From Providencia heimbachae ATCC 35613 (GTDB lineage Bacteria; Pseudomonadota; Gammaproteobacteria; Enterobacterales; Enterobacteriaceae): a stretch of DNA of 49,425 nt. Shown in pieces: positions 19,736-26,904 of the stretch. Every line of letters begins with the position of its first letter. Positions within the stretch are counted from its first letter, which is position 1. The stretch lies in contig NZ_LXEW01000053.1 of NCBI RefSeq assembly GCF_001655055.1, positions 1-49,425 of the forward strand, in the 5' to 3' direction. Below the pieces are notes generated by a model, which was not told where the DNA came from, searched no databases, and worked only from the letters and a program-made list of their open reading frames with translations. Both the position numbers and the translations under genes were made by a program.

Positions 19736-19948
19736 ATGAAAAAAAGTAACAACATAAAGCTAATTAGAAAAGAACTTGGGTTGTCCCAGTCTGAGTTAGC
19801 CTCATTGCTTGAGGTATCCCAAAGCAATATAAGCCACTACGAAAGAGGTAGTCAAAGAGTTCCTCAGGATATCGCTAGCAGGGTAATTAATCTTGCAGGT
19901 GAAAGAGGGGTACCCATTACATTCGATGACATTTACACCTCAAGATAA
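19736..19948 (+). CDS. Cro-like HTH regulator
   Basis: 70 residues, nearly all one HTH_3 domain: LIRKELGLSQSELASLLEVS followed by QSNISHYERG. First gene of the rightward early operon and divergent from the repressor, the lambda cro position. Expected to bind the same operators and shut off repressor synthesis; that is inference from position. Confidence 0.88.
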   Translation: MKKSNNIKLIRKELGLSQSELASLLEVSQSNISHYERGSQRVPQDIASRVINLAGERGVPITFDDIYTSR

Positions 19949-20006
19949 GGCATTTTATCAATTTAATGGCAAGTGTTAACCACAGCAAAATTATAGGAGA
20001 TGTGGG

Positions 20007-20573
20007 ATGAAACAAAATTGGCAAGCAGATAAACAACCAGCATGGCTGGTGGCTGCAATTAGAAAAACAATCTCGTCATTACCGGGTGGTTATGACGAAG
20101 CGCCAGAATGGCTAGGTAAAAAAGAGACTGACAATCCATCAGGTGTAACAACTCAATCCCTTTTTAATCGTTTACGCACTGAAGGAGATCAGCTATTCCC
20201 TATGGGGTGGGCAATGGTACTCCAGCAAGCCAGCGGTAATCATTTTATCGCGAATGCAGTCGCTAAAGCGTCTGGTGGTGTTTTTATTCCGCAACCTGAT
20301 ATTGGCGATATTGATAATGATGATATCAACATCCGATTAATGGAGGCTTTATCTGCGATTGGTGAATATTGCGAGTGCATCAAGGAATCTATCGCCGATG
20401 GCGAAGTAGATGATGCGGAGCGCGAGAAAATCGAAGAAAGGTTGTATCAGGCAAGCGCGAGGCTACAAGAGCATGCTTCGTTGGTTTATCGCGTGTTTTG
20501 TCGGGCAGAAAAGGTGACGCCCCAGATATTGCGGTCCGAGGCGTCGGTTGCTAACAACATTTGTGTGGAGTAA
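20007..20573 (+). CDS. YmfL-like / CII-position regulatory protein
   Basis: 188 residues. SLPGGYDEAPEWLG, LFNRLRTEGDQLFPMGWAMV and FIANAVAKASGGVFIPQPD match the YmfL family found in the e14 element and other lambdoid prophages. The N-terminal part has HTH-like character, and the position after cro corresponds to lambda cII. C-terminal half is helical. Ribosome site TAGGAGATGTGGG precedes the ATG. Confidence 0.82.
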   Translation: MKQNWQADKQPAWLVAAIRKTISSLPGGYDEAPEWLGKKETDNPSGVTTQSLFNRLRTEGDQLFPMGWAMVLQQASGNHFIANAVAKASGGVFIPQPDIGDIDNDDINIRLMEALSAIGEYCECIKESIADGEVDDAEREKIEERLYQASARLQEHASLVYRVFCRAEKVTPQILRSEASVANNICVE

Positions 20574-20578
20574 TTAGC

Positions 20579-20773
20579 ATGAGCAGTCTAGCAGGTAATC
20601 ATAATGCAGTGCAACTTCGTTGTGTATGCAGTAGCTCTCACCCGCACTTTCAATATGAATTAATGGTACAGGGTCGCTGGACTCCCGTAAACCGCAGGTA
20701 TGTTGATTGGGCTGTGGGGAACGCTAAGTTTCTACTGGAGTACGAAGCTAAGGAGAGGGGCTATGTCCAATGA
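20579..20773 (+). CDS. Small unassigned early protein
   Basis: 64 residues from ATG at 20579, which has the start cassette TGTGTGGAGT 7 bp upstream (20562-20571). That cassette also contains the stop codon of the previous gene. Compact, with two cysteines (CVCSSSHPHFQYELMVQGRW). Function unknown. Overlaps the next gene by 11 bp. Confidence 0.65.
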   Translation: MSSLAGNHNAVQLRCVCSSSHPHFQYELMVQGRWTPVNRRYVDWAVGNAKFLLEYEAKERGYVQ

Positions 20774-20942
20774 AAAGCATAAGAACCTCAATCGGCGCTT
20801 TAAAGATAGGCGCGGTCGCATCGTCAAAGTCATTGAGTGGGATAGGCAAAAGCAGCGAGTTATTTTCATGCTCGATAATTATGAGCATCCGTGCTTTGTG
20901 CCCCTCATTGAGTTTAAAAAACATTATACAGAAGTTAAGTAG
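20763..20942 (+). CDS. Small basic protein (DUF4222-like)
   Basis: 59 residues from ATG at 20763, preceded by AAGGAGAGG. The core RRFKDRRGRIVKVIEWDRQK with a following YEHPCFVPL resembles the DUF4222 family of lambdoid prophages. Function unknown. An upstream in-frame ATG would extend it by 21 residues but lacks a ribosome site. Confidence 0.7.
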   Translation: MSNEKHKNLNRRFKDRRGRIVKVIEWDRQKQRVIFMLDNYEHPCFVPLIEFKKHYTEVK

Positions 20943-20950
20943 GTAGCAGC

Positions 20951-22000
20951 ATGAGCGTAAAACTATCAAGTTATGTCTGGGATGGCTGTGCGAGTGCAGG
21001 TTTGAAGATAACCTCAGTTGCTATCATGGCACGTCTCGCTGACTTCTCGAATGATGAAGGTATTTGCTGGCCATCAGTACCCACTATTGCCCGTCAAATT
21101 GGCGCAGGTGAAAGTACGGTGCGTACAGCAATCAAAAACTTAGAGAAAGCAGGTTGGTTATCAAGTGAGAAACGCCGTAAAGGTAACCGCAACACGAGCA
21201 ATATCTATCAATTAAATGTTGGCAAATTAGCTTCAGCGGCGATGGCTGCAATTTCTCAACCGCCAGATTCTGACGCATCAAATTCTGACCCCTCAAAATC
21301 TGTTGCCTCAAAATCTGTCCCGTCAGAATCGAGCAAAAATAACCGTTTTGACCCGCCAGAATCTGGGGGCGATCCGTCAGTAACTTCAAAACAAGATCCA
21401 TCAATAACTAACTCTTCGTCGCAGAATTCTAACGAATCCAGCGACCAGTCGAAAATTGATTTTTTAAACCGTTATCCAGAAGCCGTGATTTTCAGCACTA
21501 ACTTCCAGAAGTGGGGCTCAGCCAATGACCTAAAATGCGCAGAGTGGTTGTTTGGCCTCAAGTGCGAAGTTTTCAAAGAGCTTGGCTTGAAAGACCCCAA
21601 GGAGCCTAACTTCACTGAATGGGCAAATGATGTTCGCTTGATGAGCGAGATTGACGGTCACTCCCACAAAGAGATTTGCCAGTTCTACAAACGCATTAGT
21701 CAAGACGAATTCTGGAAAAAGAATGTTCAGTGCCCGAAAACACTACGCGCCCAGTGGGATGATTTAACCCTGCGTCTTGCTGGCGAGCAAAAAATCAAAG
21801 TGGATACCGTTGAACGTGATGAAGCGTTCACAAGAATTATCGGCTCTCGCTCACAACCCAAAAATCGCATTGAAGAAATTGCCGCTGAGCTAGCAGGTAA
21901 AACGGGCGTTCGCCGCATGACTGATTTTGTAGGTCGTAAAGCGTGGGCAGGAATTTGGATGCAAGCAGTAGAACAAGCAGCGAAAGAGGTGACAGCGTGA
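20951..22000 (+). CDS. Replication initiator, O-like, with N-terminal winged helix
   Basis: 349 residues. The N-terminal domain (about 1-95) is a winged helix: WPSVPTIARQIGAGESTVRT followed by AIKNLEKAGWL. The middle (about 100-170) is Ser/Pro/Asn-rich and is encoded by 15-bp iterons. The C-terminal half (from about 170) is helical and probably contacts the host replisome. Same gene position as lambda O. No separate P-like helicase loader follows, so loading may rely on host proteins or on this C-terminal half. Confidence 0.85.
   Translation: MSVKLSSYVWDGCASAGLKITSVAIMARLADFSNDEGICWPSVPTIARQIGAGESTVRTAIKNLEKAGWLSSEKRRKGNRNTSNIYQLNVGKLASAAMAAISQPPDSDASNSDPSKSVASKSVPSESSKNNRFDPPESGGDPSVTSKQDPSITNSSSQNSNESSDQSKIDFLNRYPEAVIFSTNFQKWGSANDLKCAEWLFGLKCEVFKELGLKDPKEPNFTEWANDVRLMSEIDGHSHKEICQFYKRISQDEFWKKNVQCPKTLRAQWDDLTLRLAGEQKIKVDTVERDEAFTRIIGSRSQPKNRIEEIAAELAGKTGVRRMTDFVGRKAWAGIWMQAVEQAAKEVTA
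21264..21374. repeat. 15-bp iterons inside the initiator gene, candidate replication origin
   Basis: Four tandem 15-mers of consensus CARAWTCTGNCNCNT: 21264-21278, 21279-21293, 21294-21308 and 21309-21323. A partial fifth begins at 21324, and an isolated CAGAATCTG lies at 21357-21365. They encode the repeated pentapeptide S(D/N/K)SxP/A. An iteron array within the initiator gene, as in lambda O, is the expected place for the phage origin. Confidence 0.7.
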
Positions 22001-22245
22001 TGCGTAGTGAATCTAAAGAAGTATACGAAACTAATGTATTCGGTTTGGTCGCTATGTTGCATCAACTGCGCCGCTGGTGGGTTATTCGTGGACTACGTGC
22101 CGATTGGAACTTTGATCGCGGTTGTTTAAATATTTGCAAAAAACATAACAATTTAAATTACTTATCAGTGCATTTTGATGTTTATCGCCGATACCAACGC
22201 ATCCGATTATTTGCGAAGCCCCACCAGCAGCGAGGTGCTATCTGA
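22000..22245 (+). CDS. Small basic unassigned protein
   Basis: 81 residues from ATG at 22000, coupled to the initiator stop by GTGATG overlap. Basic and aromatic-rich (QLRRWWVIRGLRADWNFDRG). No family recognised. Its stop overlaps the start of the methyltransferase (TGATG). Confidence 0.65.
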   Translation: MRSESKEVYETNVFGLVAMLHQLRRWWVIRGLRADWNFDRGCLNICKKHNNLNYLSVHFDVYRRYQRIRLFAKPHQQRGAI

Positions 22246-22889
22246 TGAATAAATACGTTCAAGCTCTAAACACCCTTAAAACTCGGCCTGCGCATTACCT
22301 AAAAGAGGTTGGTGATCAGTGGCAATCACCAGAAGATATCTATTGGGGTATTAATTCGCTATATGGCCCGTTTAATTTAGATCTATTCACCGATGGACAA
22401 AATAGCAAATGTCCTCATTTCTACACCGCTGAAGATAATGCGCTCACTCAAGACTGGTCGGAAAAGTTAAAAGAAATTGGCGGTGTTGCCTTTGGTAATC
22501 CACCTTATTCCCGATCGTCATACCACGAAAAACAGGCAATCACTGGTGTTCGTCACATCATGTCTCATGCTTCAGCGATGCGTGAAAAGGGTGGACGTTA
22601 TGTTTTCCTTTTGAAAGCGGCAACTAGTGAGGTGTGGTGGCCAGAAAATGCAGATCACATCTGTTTTATCCGTGGTCGCATTGGTTTTGATGTTCCGAAG
22701 TGGTTTATCCCTGCTGATGAAAAACAAAAACCAACCGGCGCATTCTTTGCCGGGGCAATCGTTGTATTCGATAAAACATGGACCGGTAAAGCCTTTGATT
22801 ACATCAATCGCGAAGAATTAGAGCAGCGCGGTAAAGCATTCATTGAGCAAGCTAAGTGGTTAGCGAAGAAGATGGAGGTAGCAGCGTGA
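22245..22889 (+). CDS. Phage DNA N6-adenine methyltransferase
   Basis: 214 residues. Matches the phage N-6-adenine-MTase (Dam-like) family: QWQSPEDIYWGINSLYGPFN followed by LDLF, the catalytic NPPY motif in GNPPYSRSSYHEKQ, and late FFAGAIVVFDK. Likely methylates phage DNA against host restriction or to mimic Dam marking. Translationally coupled to the preceding gene. Confidence 0.92.
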   Translation: MNKYVQALNTLKTRPAHYLKEVGDQWQSPEDIYWGINSLYGPFNLDLFTDGQNSKCPHFYTAEDNALTQDWSEKLKEIGGVAFGNPPYSRSSYHEKQAITGVRHIMSHASAMREKGGRYVFLLKAATSEVWWPENADHICFIRGRIGFDVPKWFIPADEKQKPTGAFFAGAIVVFDKTWTGKAFDYINREELEQRGKAFIEQAKWLAKKMEVAA

Positions 22890-23233
22890 AACCTTTACAT
22901 ATCCGAATTGTTGAGGATTTTAAAGCTGGGCATGAGCTATCAACGAAGCTAATTAAAGATTCTTATGCGTCATCAGATAACCATGCCAGCAGCACGATTA
23001 AATTTTTATCTCAGTGCCGTGCAATTAAAAACTCGGGTCGTAAGGATGGAAAAACAACGATTTACATTATTCAGCGCGGTGCTTATGAGCGAGTAATGAA
23101 GAAAGATAAGGCTGCAAGTAAATTCAGAAAGAAAACGAATAAATATTTACGTTGTGATGTTAAAGAGCTTACTAAAACACATAACCCATTGGTATTGAAA
23201 TTTGATGCACTGTTAGCAGGGGTAAGAGCGTGA
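22886..23233 (+). CDS. Small basic protein with HTH-like N-terminus
   Basis: 115 residues from GTG at 22886 (stop of the methyltransferase overlaps as GTGA), with ATGGAGG 8 bp upstream. A winged-helix-like pattern spans about residues 10-55, and the C-terminal half is rich in Lys and Arg. Family not recognised. Confidence 0.65.
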   Translation: MKPLHIRIVEDFKAGHELSTKLIKDSYASSDNHASSTIKFLSQCRAIKNSGRKDGKTTIYIIQRGAYERVMKKDKAASKFRKKTNKYLRCDVKELTKTHNPLVLKFDALLAGVRA

Positions 23234-23412
23234 AAAATAAAATGCCAGAAATCCAGCCTTGCAAGTGTGGCAGTGAAGATGTACATCTTCAAACCCTTGA
23301 ATATCGAACTTGGTTTTATGTTTATTGCCATAGTTGTGGGGTGAAAGCTCCTGCAGTAAATGACAAGCCATCAGCGGTAGCAATTTGGAATCAGGTGGTG
23401 ACAAATGGCTAG
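23230..23412 (+). CDS. Lar-like zinc-ribbon protein
   Basis: 60 residues, GTG start overlapping the previous stop. IQPCKCGSEDVHLQ and YCHSCGVKAP form a CxC...CxxC zinc ribbon, and AVAIWNQV is the C-terminal signature of the Lar family. Rac-prophage Lar alleviates type I restriction by modulating methylation; the same role here is inferred. Confidence 0.75.
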   Translation: MKNKMPEIQPCKCGSEDVHLQTLEYRTWFYVYCHSCGVKAPAVNDKPSAVAIWNQVVTNG

Positions 23413-23809
23413 CAATAAATGCATGTTCTGTGGTGGTAAGGCAACACTTCTATGTGATTTCCTTTTGGGATTTGATGCTGAAGAAGATGAAAATGGAAAC
23501 ATAATCACACTAAGAAAAAATCACACCTGTGATGCCCCTATGTGTCGTGAGTGTGCAACATGGCAAAGTAATATCTTTTTCTCTGGTCCCGCTGGATTTA
23601 TGGATACCGTGGATTATTGTCCGATTTGCCAACCGCTATACGCGAAAGGCTTTATGGTTCGACGTCATAAAGGTGGCTTGCGTGAGGCGAGCTTCACTAT
23701 TGAGCAAGCTGAAGTCATCCGTAAAGCGCACTGGGGTAAATATTTAAATGCTAATGGTCGGGAGTTCTCGATCGTTTCTGGTGGAGGCCAAATATGCCTA
23801 GATCTTTAA
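23405..23809 (+). CDS. Cys-rich zinc-binding phage protein
   Basis: 134 residues. Two paired-cysteine clusters, CMFCGGKATLLC and CDAPMCREC, plus YCPICQPLYAKG, indicate two or more zinc sites. Functions of this prophage family are unknown. It overlaps both neighbours by short coupling overlaps. Confidence 0.75.
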   Translation: MASNKCMFCGGKATLLCDFLLGFDAEEDENGNIITLRKNHTCDAPMCRECATWQSNIFFSGPAGFMDTVDYCPICQPLYAKGFMVRRHKGGLREASFTIEQAEVIRKAHWGKYLNANGREFSIVSGGGQICLDL

Positions 23810-24180
23810 GTCTCGTATTGCCATTTCCTCCAAGTGTTAATGCTTGCTGGCGGAATATTAATGGTAAAACGTTACTCAGCACAAAAGGGCGAGCGTTTCG
23901 GGCGAATGCACTAGCGGCTGTTTATGAGCAGTTACGGAAAAGACCAAAAGCAATCACTGAGCATGTATCAGTCATTGTGAGAATGTACCCGCCAACAAAG
24001 CGCAGAATGGATATTGATAATTATTTGAAAGCCCCCTTCGATGCATTAACACATGCTGGTGTTTGGAAAGATGATGTACAGGTTAGGCACGTTGATATCA
24101 CTTGGTGTGAAGTCGTAAAGGGTGGTCGGTTTGAAATTGAGATACGGGTACTCAATGTAGATGTGGAGAAAATATCATGA
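23794..24180 (+). CDS. rusA: Holliday junction resolvase RusA
   Basis: 128 residues. PFPPSVNACWRNINGKTLLS at the N-terminus and MDIDNYLKAPFDALTHAGV with DDVQV carry the acidic active-site residues of RusA. It resolves four-way junctions during phage recombination or packaging. Start overlaps the preceding gene by 16 bp. Confidence 0.95.
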   Translation: MPRSLSLVLPFPPSVNACWRNINGKTLLSTKGRAFRANALAAVYEQLRKRPKAITEHVSVIVRMYPPTKRRMDIDNYLKAPFDALTHAGVWKDDVQVRHVDITWCEVVKGGRFEIEIRVLNVDVEKIS

Positions 24181-24716
24181 GTTACCAATGGATATTAAGT
24201 TCAATCATTATTCCTGAAGTTAAGGCTGTGATGTTTAGACCAGGAGCAAGCCTTAACATGTTTAATGACAGAATGCTGATCACAACATTACCCGATGAAT
24301 TAAAACATCAACCATCGGGCCTTATCTCTCTTTCTGACCAATACCTCAGCGACCAATATAATGATGTCCGGTTATCAAAGCCTGTATTAAATTTAACCAT
24401 TGACCCCGAGCCACCAGCTAGTTTCATGCTAAAGCCAAAACTTAAGCGCTGGGAAAGTACGAAATACCTACAGTGGGTGAAGAAGCAACCATGTTGCGTA
24501 TGTGGCGCTACAGCGGATGATGCGCATCACATCATTGGTCACGGTCAAGGCGGCATTGGTACTAAATCCCATGATTTGTTCACTATTCCTCTATGTAGAA
24601 TTCATCATCGAAATCTACATGACGATCAAAAGGGATGGGAACGTGAGCACGGAAGCCAAATTATTTTGTTATTTAAATTTCTAGACCGTTCAGCGGCGCT
24701 AGGTGTTTTCGGTTAA
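24177..24716 (+). CDS. DUF968 / HNH-like nuclease-family protein
   Basis: 179 residues. The C-terminal half carries CCVCGATADDAHHIIGHGQ, then DLFTIPLCRIHHRNLHD: a treble-clef with Cys pairs and an HH-D-H pattern as in HNH folds. The family (DUF968, related to Ref) is frequent between rusA and the antiterminator in lambdoid phages. Nuclease activity is inferred. Confidence 0.82.
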   Translation: MSYQWILSSIIIPEVKAVMFRPGASLNMFNDRMLITTLPDELKHQPSGLISLSDQYLSDQYNDVRLSKPVLNLTIDPEPPASFMLKPKLKRWESTKYLQWVKKQPCCVCGATADDAHHIIGHGQGGIGTKSHDLFTIPLCRIHHRNLHDDQKGWEREHGSQIILLFKFLDRSAALGVFG

Positions 24717-24747
24717 TGCAGGGTGCGGCCTGCTAAAGAGGTATTAA

Positions 24748-25299
24748 GTGATTTATCCATTAACAACAGGTAAAAGCGAAGAGCATTTTAAATTACGTAC
24801 ATTGGAAAGCGTGTGGATCCGTGGGCGTTTAACTATGTGGGGCAGATGGGCGGCATTTAGTAAAAACTCAAGTGCTGCAGGTATGTTTAATCAATTATTA
24901 GAAGAACCGACAATCACCAAAAAAGCCTTAAAAGATGCAATGAAGAGAATGCGCACATCTGGGCTATCTAAAGAAACATTATTAATATTTTTGGAAGAGT
25001 TCAAGGATAAAAAAACATTAAGTAGCATGTGGTTCTGTTCGGATGTGGAAGGCGGCAAAATGGATAAGGTCATTTGTGAGGTTATGAATGCTGATGCTGG
25101 CTTATTGGATGTTCTCAAGCAGCATTACGTTTATAAGAAATCCAAGTATGAAATTGCATTAGAGCTTTGTGAGAAAGATGGGCGTTACTGTTTACGTACA
25201 TATCAGGACAGAGTCAAGGCATGGCTAAACGTTGCTGAATTTATGCTATATCGTCCAATGCGTGACGAATTCGACTGTAAGTATCATTACAGTGAATAA
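24748..25299 (+). CDS. DUF1133 / Q-like late antiterminator
   Basis: 183 residues, GTG start. Opening IYPLTTGKSEEHFKLRTLES then VWIRGRLTMWGRW and a late AEFMLYRPM are the family hallmarks. Members occupy the Q position before the late promoter. A strong promoter and an early terminator lie directly downstream, as expected for a Q-type system. Confidence 0.82.
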   Translation: MIYPLTTGKSEEHFKLRTLESVWIRGRLTMWGRWAAFSKNSSAAGMFNQLLEEPTITKKALKDAMKRMRTSGLSKETLLIFLEEFKDKKTLSSMWFCSDVEGGKMDKVICEVMNADAGLLDVLKQHYVYKKSKYEIALELCEKDGRYCLRTYQDRVKAWLNVAEFMLYRPMRDEFDCKYHYSE

Positions 25300-25302
25300 A
25301 GC

Positions 25303-25330
25303 TTGACTATTTTGCCGATAAAGTTATAGT
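25303..25330 (+). promoter_or_regulatory. Late promoter (pR'-like)
   Basis: -35 TTGACT (25303-25308), 16-bp spacer, -10 TATAGT (25325-25330), starting 3 bp after the antiterminator gene. An intrinsic terminator follows about 55 bp downstream, which gives the short constitutive leader RNA typical of pR' systems. Confidence 0.7.
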
Positions 25331-25384
25331 TTTTGTATATGCTGCGCGAAGCTTTACACGCAAGGCAGGATACGAATTTTTAAG

Positions 25385-25406
25385 ACCTCGCAATGCGGGG
25401 TTTTTT
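25385..25406 (+). terminator. Early terminator after the late promoter (tR'-like)
   Basis: Stem CCTCGC (25386-25391) and GCGGGG (25395-25400) with a 3-nt loop, followed by six T. Antitermination by the DUF1133/Q protein would be needed to express the late genes. Confidence 0.8.
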
Positions 25407-25507
25407 GTTATAAATACATACAAAACTTTACAACACAACAAAAACTACTAACTTTATATAACAGCAAACAATTGTCAGGTTAGTTGAAAATTATAAAGGA
25501 GTTTTTT

Positions 25508-25594
25508 ATGTGGCTTATTGGTGCATTACAAACTGTAATGGCGGCATTAGTATTGATACTTCTATTTGTGGCTATTCCATACTGGATTAAATAA
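25508..25594 (+). CDS. 28-residue membrane peptide
   Basis: MWLIGALQTVMAALVLILLF followed by VAIPYWIK: one hydrophobic helix over most of the length, with a basic aromatic tail. Good ribosome site TAAAGGAG 8 bp upstream. Not recognised. A second tiny gene with the same design follows at 25848. Confidence 0.6.
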   Translation: MWLIGALQTVMAALVLILLFVAIPYWIK

Positions 25595-25681
25595 TCAATA
25601 ACTACTAACTTGCACAACTAAATTCATTGACTATATTTATATAGCGAACCACATCAGTTGTGAATCATTATCCCGGTCAAG

Positions 25682-25706
25682 CCCGTCAGTAATGGCGGGT
25701 TTTTTT
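25682..25706 (+). terminator. Intrinsic terminator between the two membrane-peptide genes
   Basis: Stem CCCGTC (25682-25687) and GGCGGG (25694-25699), loop AGTAAT, seven T. Another read-through point in the late leader region. Confidence 0.75.
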
Positions 25707-25747
25707 GCTTTCTGGTTATTAACCGCGCTAATTCACAGCCGACATGC

Positions 25748-25768
25748 TATAGTGCTTAGGTCACTATA
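25748..25768. repeat. 21-bp interrupted palindrome
   Basis: TATAGTG (25748-25754) and CACTATA (25762-25768) flank 7 bp. It looks like an operator and overlaps a TATAGT box. It lies 80 bp before the second membrane-peptide gene. Confidence 0.45.
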
Positions 25769-25847
25769 CCCCATTGCTATAAACAGCAAATCTTGCACCT
25801 GCGAGCTTTTATCTAAACAATAGATGCGGTATCCAAAGGAAAGCCTT

Positions 25848-25955
25848 ATGGATCAGAACGCGCTATACCACCGAATTCTATCAATTGCAGAAGGTATGTT
25901 AACTATCGCTGTATTGACTTTGACGACCTTCGCATTAGTTTACTGGTTTAAATAA
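25848..25955 (+). CDS. 35-residue membrane peptide
   Basis: MDQNALYHRILSIAEGMLTI followed by AVLTLTTFALVYWFK: a short polar head, one membrane helix and the same YW-x-K ending as the 28-residue peptide. Ribosome site CAAAGGAAAG. Possible holin-like, antiholin-like or signalling peptide; none can be shown. Confidence 0.6.
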   Translation: MDQNALYHRILSIAEGMLTIAVLTLTTFALVYWFK

Positions 25956-25962
25956 TACCTAC

Positions 25963-26040
25963 CCGCCATTAACTCAACTGGAAGAGTATTTAGTCTTAGC
26001 GAAACTAAGAGTCGGGGTTCGATGCCTCGATGGCGGTCCA
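25963..26040 (+). tRNA. tRNA-like gene with irregular anticodon arm
   Basis: Perfect 7-bp acceptor (CCGCCAT 25963-25969, ATGGCGG 26030-26036). D arm ACTC/GAGT with a GG-containing loop. T arm CGGGG/CCTCG with loop TTCGATG. Encoded CCA at 26038-26040. The anticodon arm pairs best as 6 bp (25989-25994 with 26004-26009) around a 9-nt loop, CTTAGCGAA, so the anticodon is unclear: AGC if centred, UAG if shifted. Either a degenerate tRNA or one with an expanded loop. A terminator follows. Confidence 0.6.
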
Positions 26041-26076
26041 GCTAGCTCAAGCAACAAAATATTCCAAAATTATTCT

Positions 26077-26103
26077 AAGGGCTGCGCGTTGCGTGGCCTT
26101 TTT
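26077..26103 (+). terminator. Terminator after the tRNA-like gene
   Basis: Imperfect stem AAGGGC...GGCCTT with inner GCGC/GCGT pairing, followed by five T (26099-26103). Confidence 0.6.
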
Positions 26104-26207
26104 CGTATATAGCCACCGCAAATCACTATCAACATGTTTAATTACTGCAATGACGTTGCTGGTGGCTGCCTATTAACTAAATGTCGGGCACTCCGTTGGG
26201 GGTGGAT

Positions 26208-26519
26208 ATGCGTATGCCACATAGAGATCCAAATAACTATAGCTGGTTCCGCGAGATGCTTATCTTATTGATGACCATGCTCGGTGTGGCTGCCAGCTAT
26301 GCATATAAGGTTTTAAATGGAGAGAAGTTCAGCTGGCGGACTTTTATCTTACAAGCAATTGTTGCGGTATTTGCTGGTGCAATTGTGTTTCTTGCATCTA
26401 GTTACTATCAATGGGTTCCTGAAATAGCTGGTGGAGCTGCTGGCTTCGCTGGTTGGTCTGGTGCTGAACTCATTAAAACAATTGAAAAGCGTTTTTTAAG
26501 GAAGGTATCAGGTGAGTAA
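26208..26519 (+). CDS. Phage holin (LydA/holin 3 superfamily)
   Basis: 103 residues from ATG at 26208 (GGGGGTGG upstream); ATG at 26214 is also possible. Opens MRMPHRDPNNYSWFREML, with three hydrophobic stretches (about 18-35, 48-68, 75-92) and a basic tail. Forms membrane lesions that release the endolysin. Overlaps the endolysin gene by 8 bp. Confidence 0.85.
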   Translation: MRMPHRDPNNYSWFREMLILLMTMLGVAASYAYKVLNGEKFSWRTFILQAIVAVFAGAIVFLASSYYQWVPEIAGGAAGFAGWSGAELIKTIEKRFLRKVSGE

Positions 26520-26904
26520 ATTTAAATTCAGTAATCGCAGTGAAGAAAATCTACGAGGCGTTCATCCTGATTTGGTGAAAGTGACACGTAGAGCAATTGA
26601 GCTAACTGGCATTGACTTCATGGTCATTGAAGGCAAGAGAACTGAAGCACGGCAACGCCAATTAGTAAAAAATGGCGCTAGCCAGACGATGAATAGCCGG
26701 CATTTAACAGGCCACGCGGTGGATTGCGCGCCATTGGTCAATCGTGAAATACCATGGAATGATTGGTCTAAGTTTAAATTAGTTGCTGATGCCATGCTGC
26801 AAGCGGGTAAAGAGTTTGGTATCGATGTCGAATGGGGTGGTAATTGGAAAAGCTTTAAAGATGGCCCTCATTTCCAGCTGTCACATAAGTCATATTCGGC
26901 ATGA
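26512..26904 (+). CDS. Endolysin, M15 peptidase (L-alanyl-D-glutamate type)
   Basis: 130 residues, GTG start overlapping the holin stop. Zinc motifs SRHLTGHAVD (HxxGxAxD) and DGPHFQL mark the VanY/M15 family, as in phage T5-type endopeptidase endolysins. No signal peptide, so it needs the holin. Confidence 0.93.
   Translation: MSKFKFSNRSEENLRGVHPDLVKVTRRAIELTGIDFMVIEGKRTEARQRQLVKNGASQTMNSRHLTGHAVDCAPLVNREIPWNDWSKFKLVADAMLQAGKEFGIDVEWGGNWKSFKDGPHFQLSHKSYSA

Noticed and set aside
26041-26207. Short ORFs between the tRNA-like gene and the holin
   Set aside because: No ribosome site or conserved pattern; the region is better explained by the terminator and holin leader.
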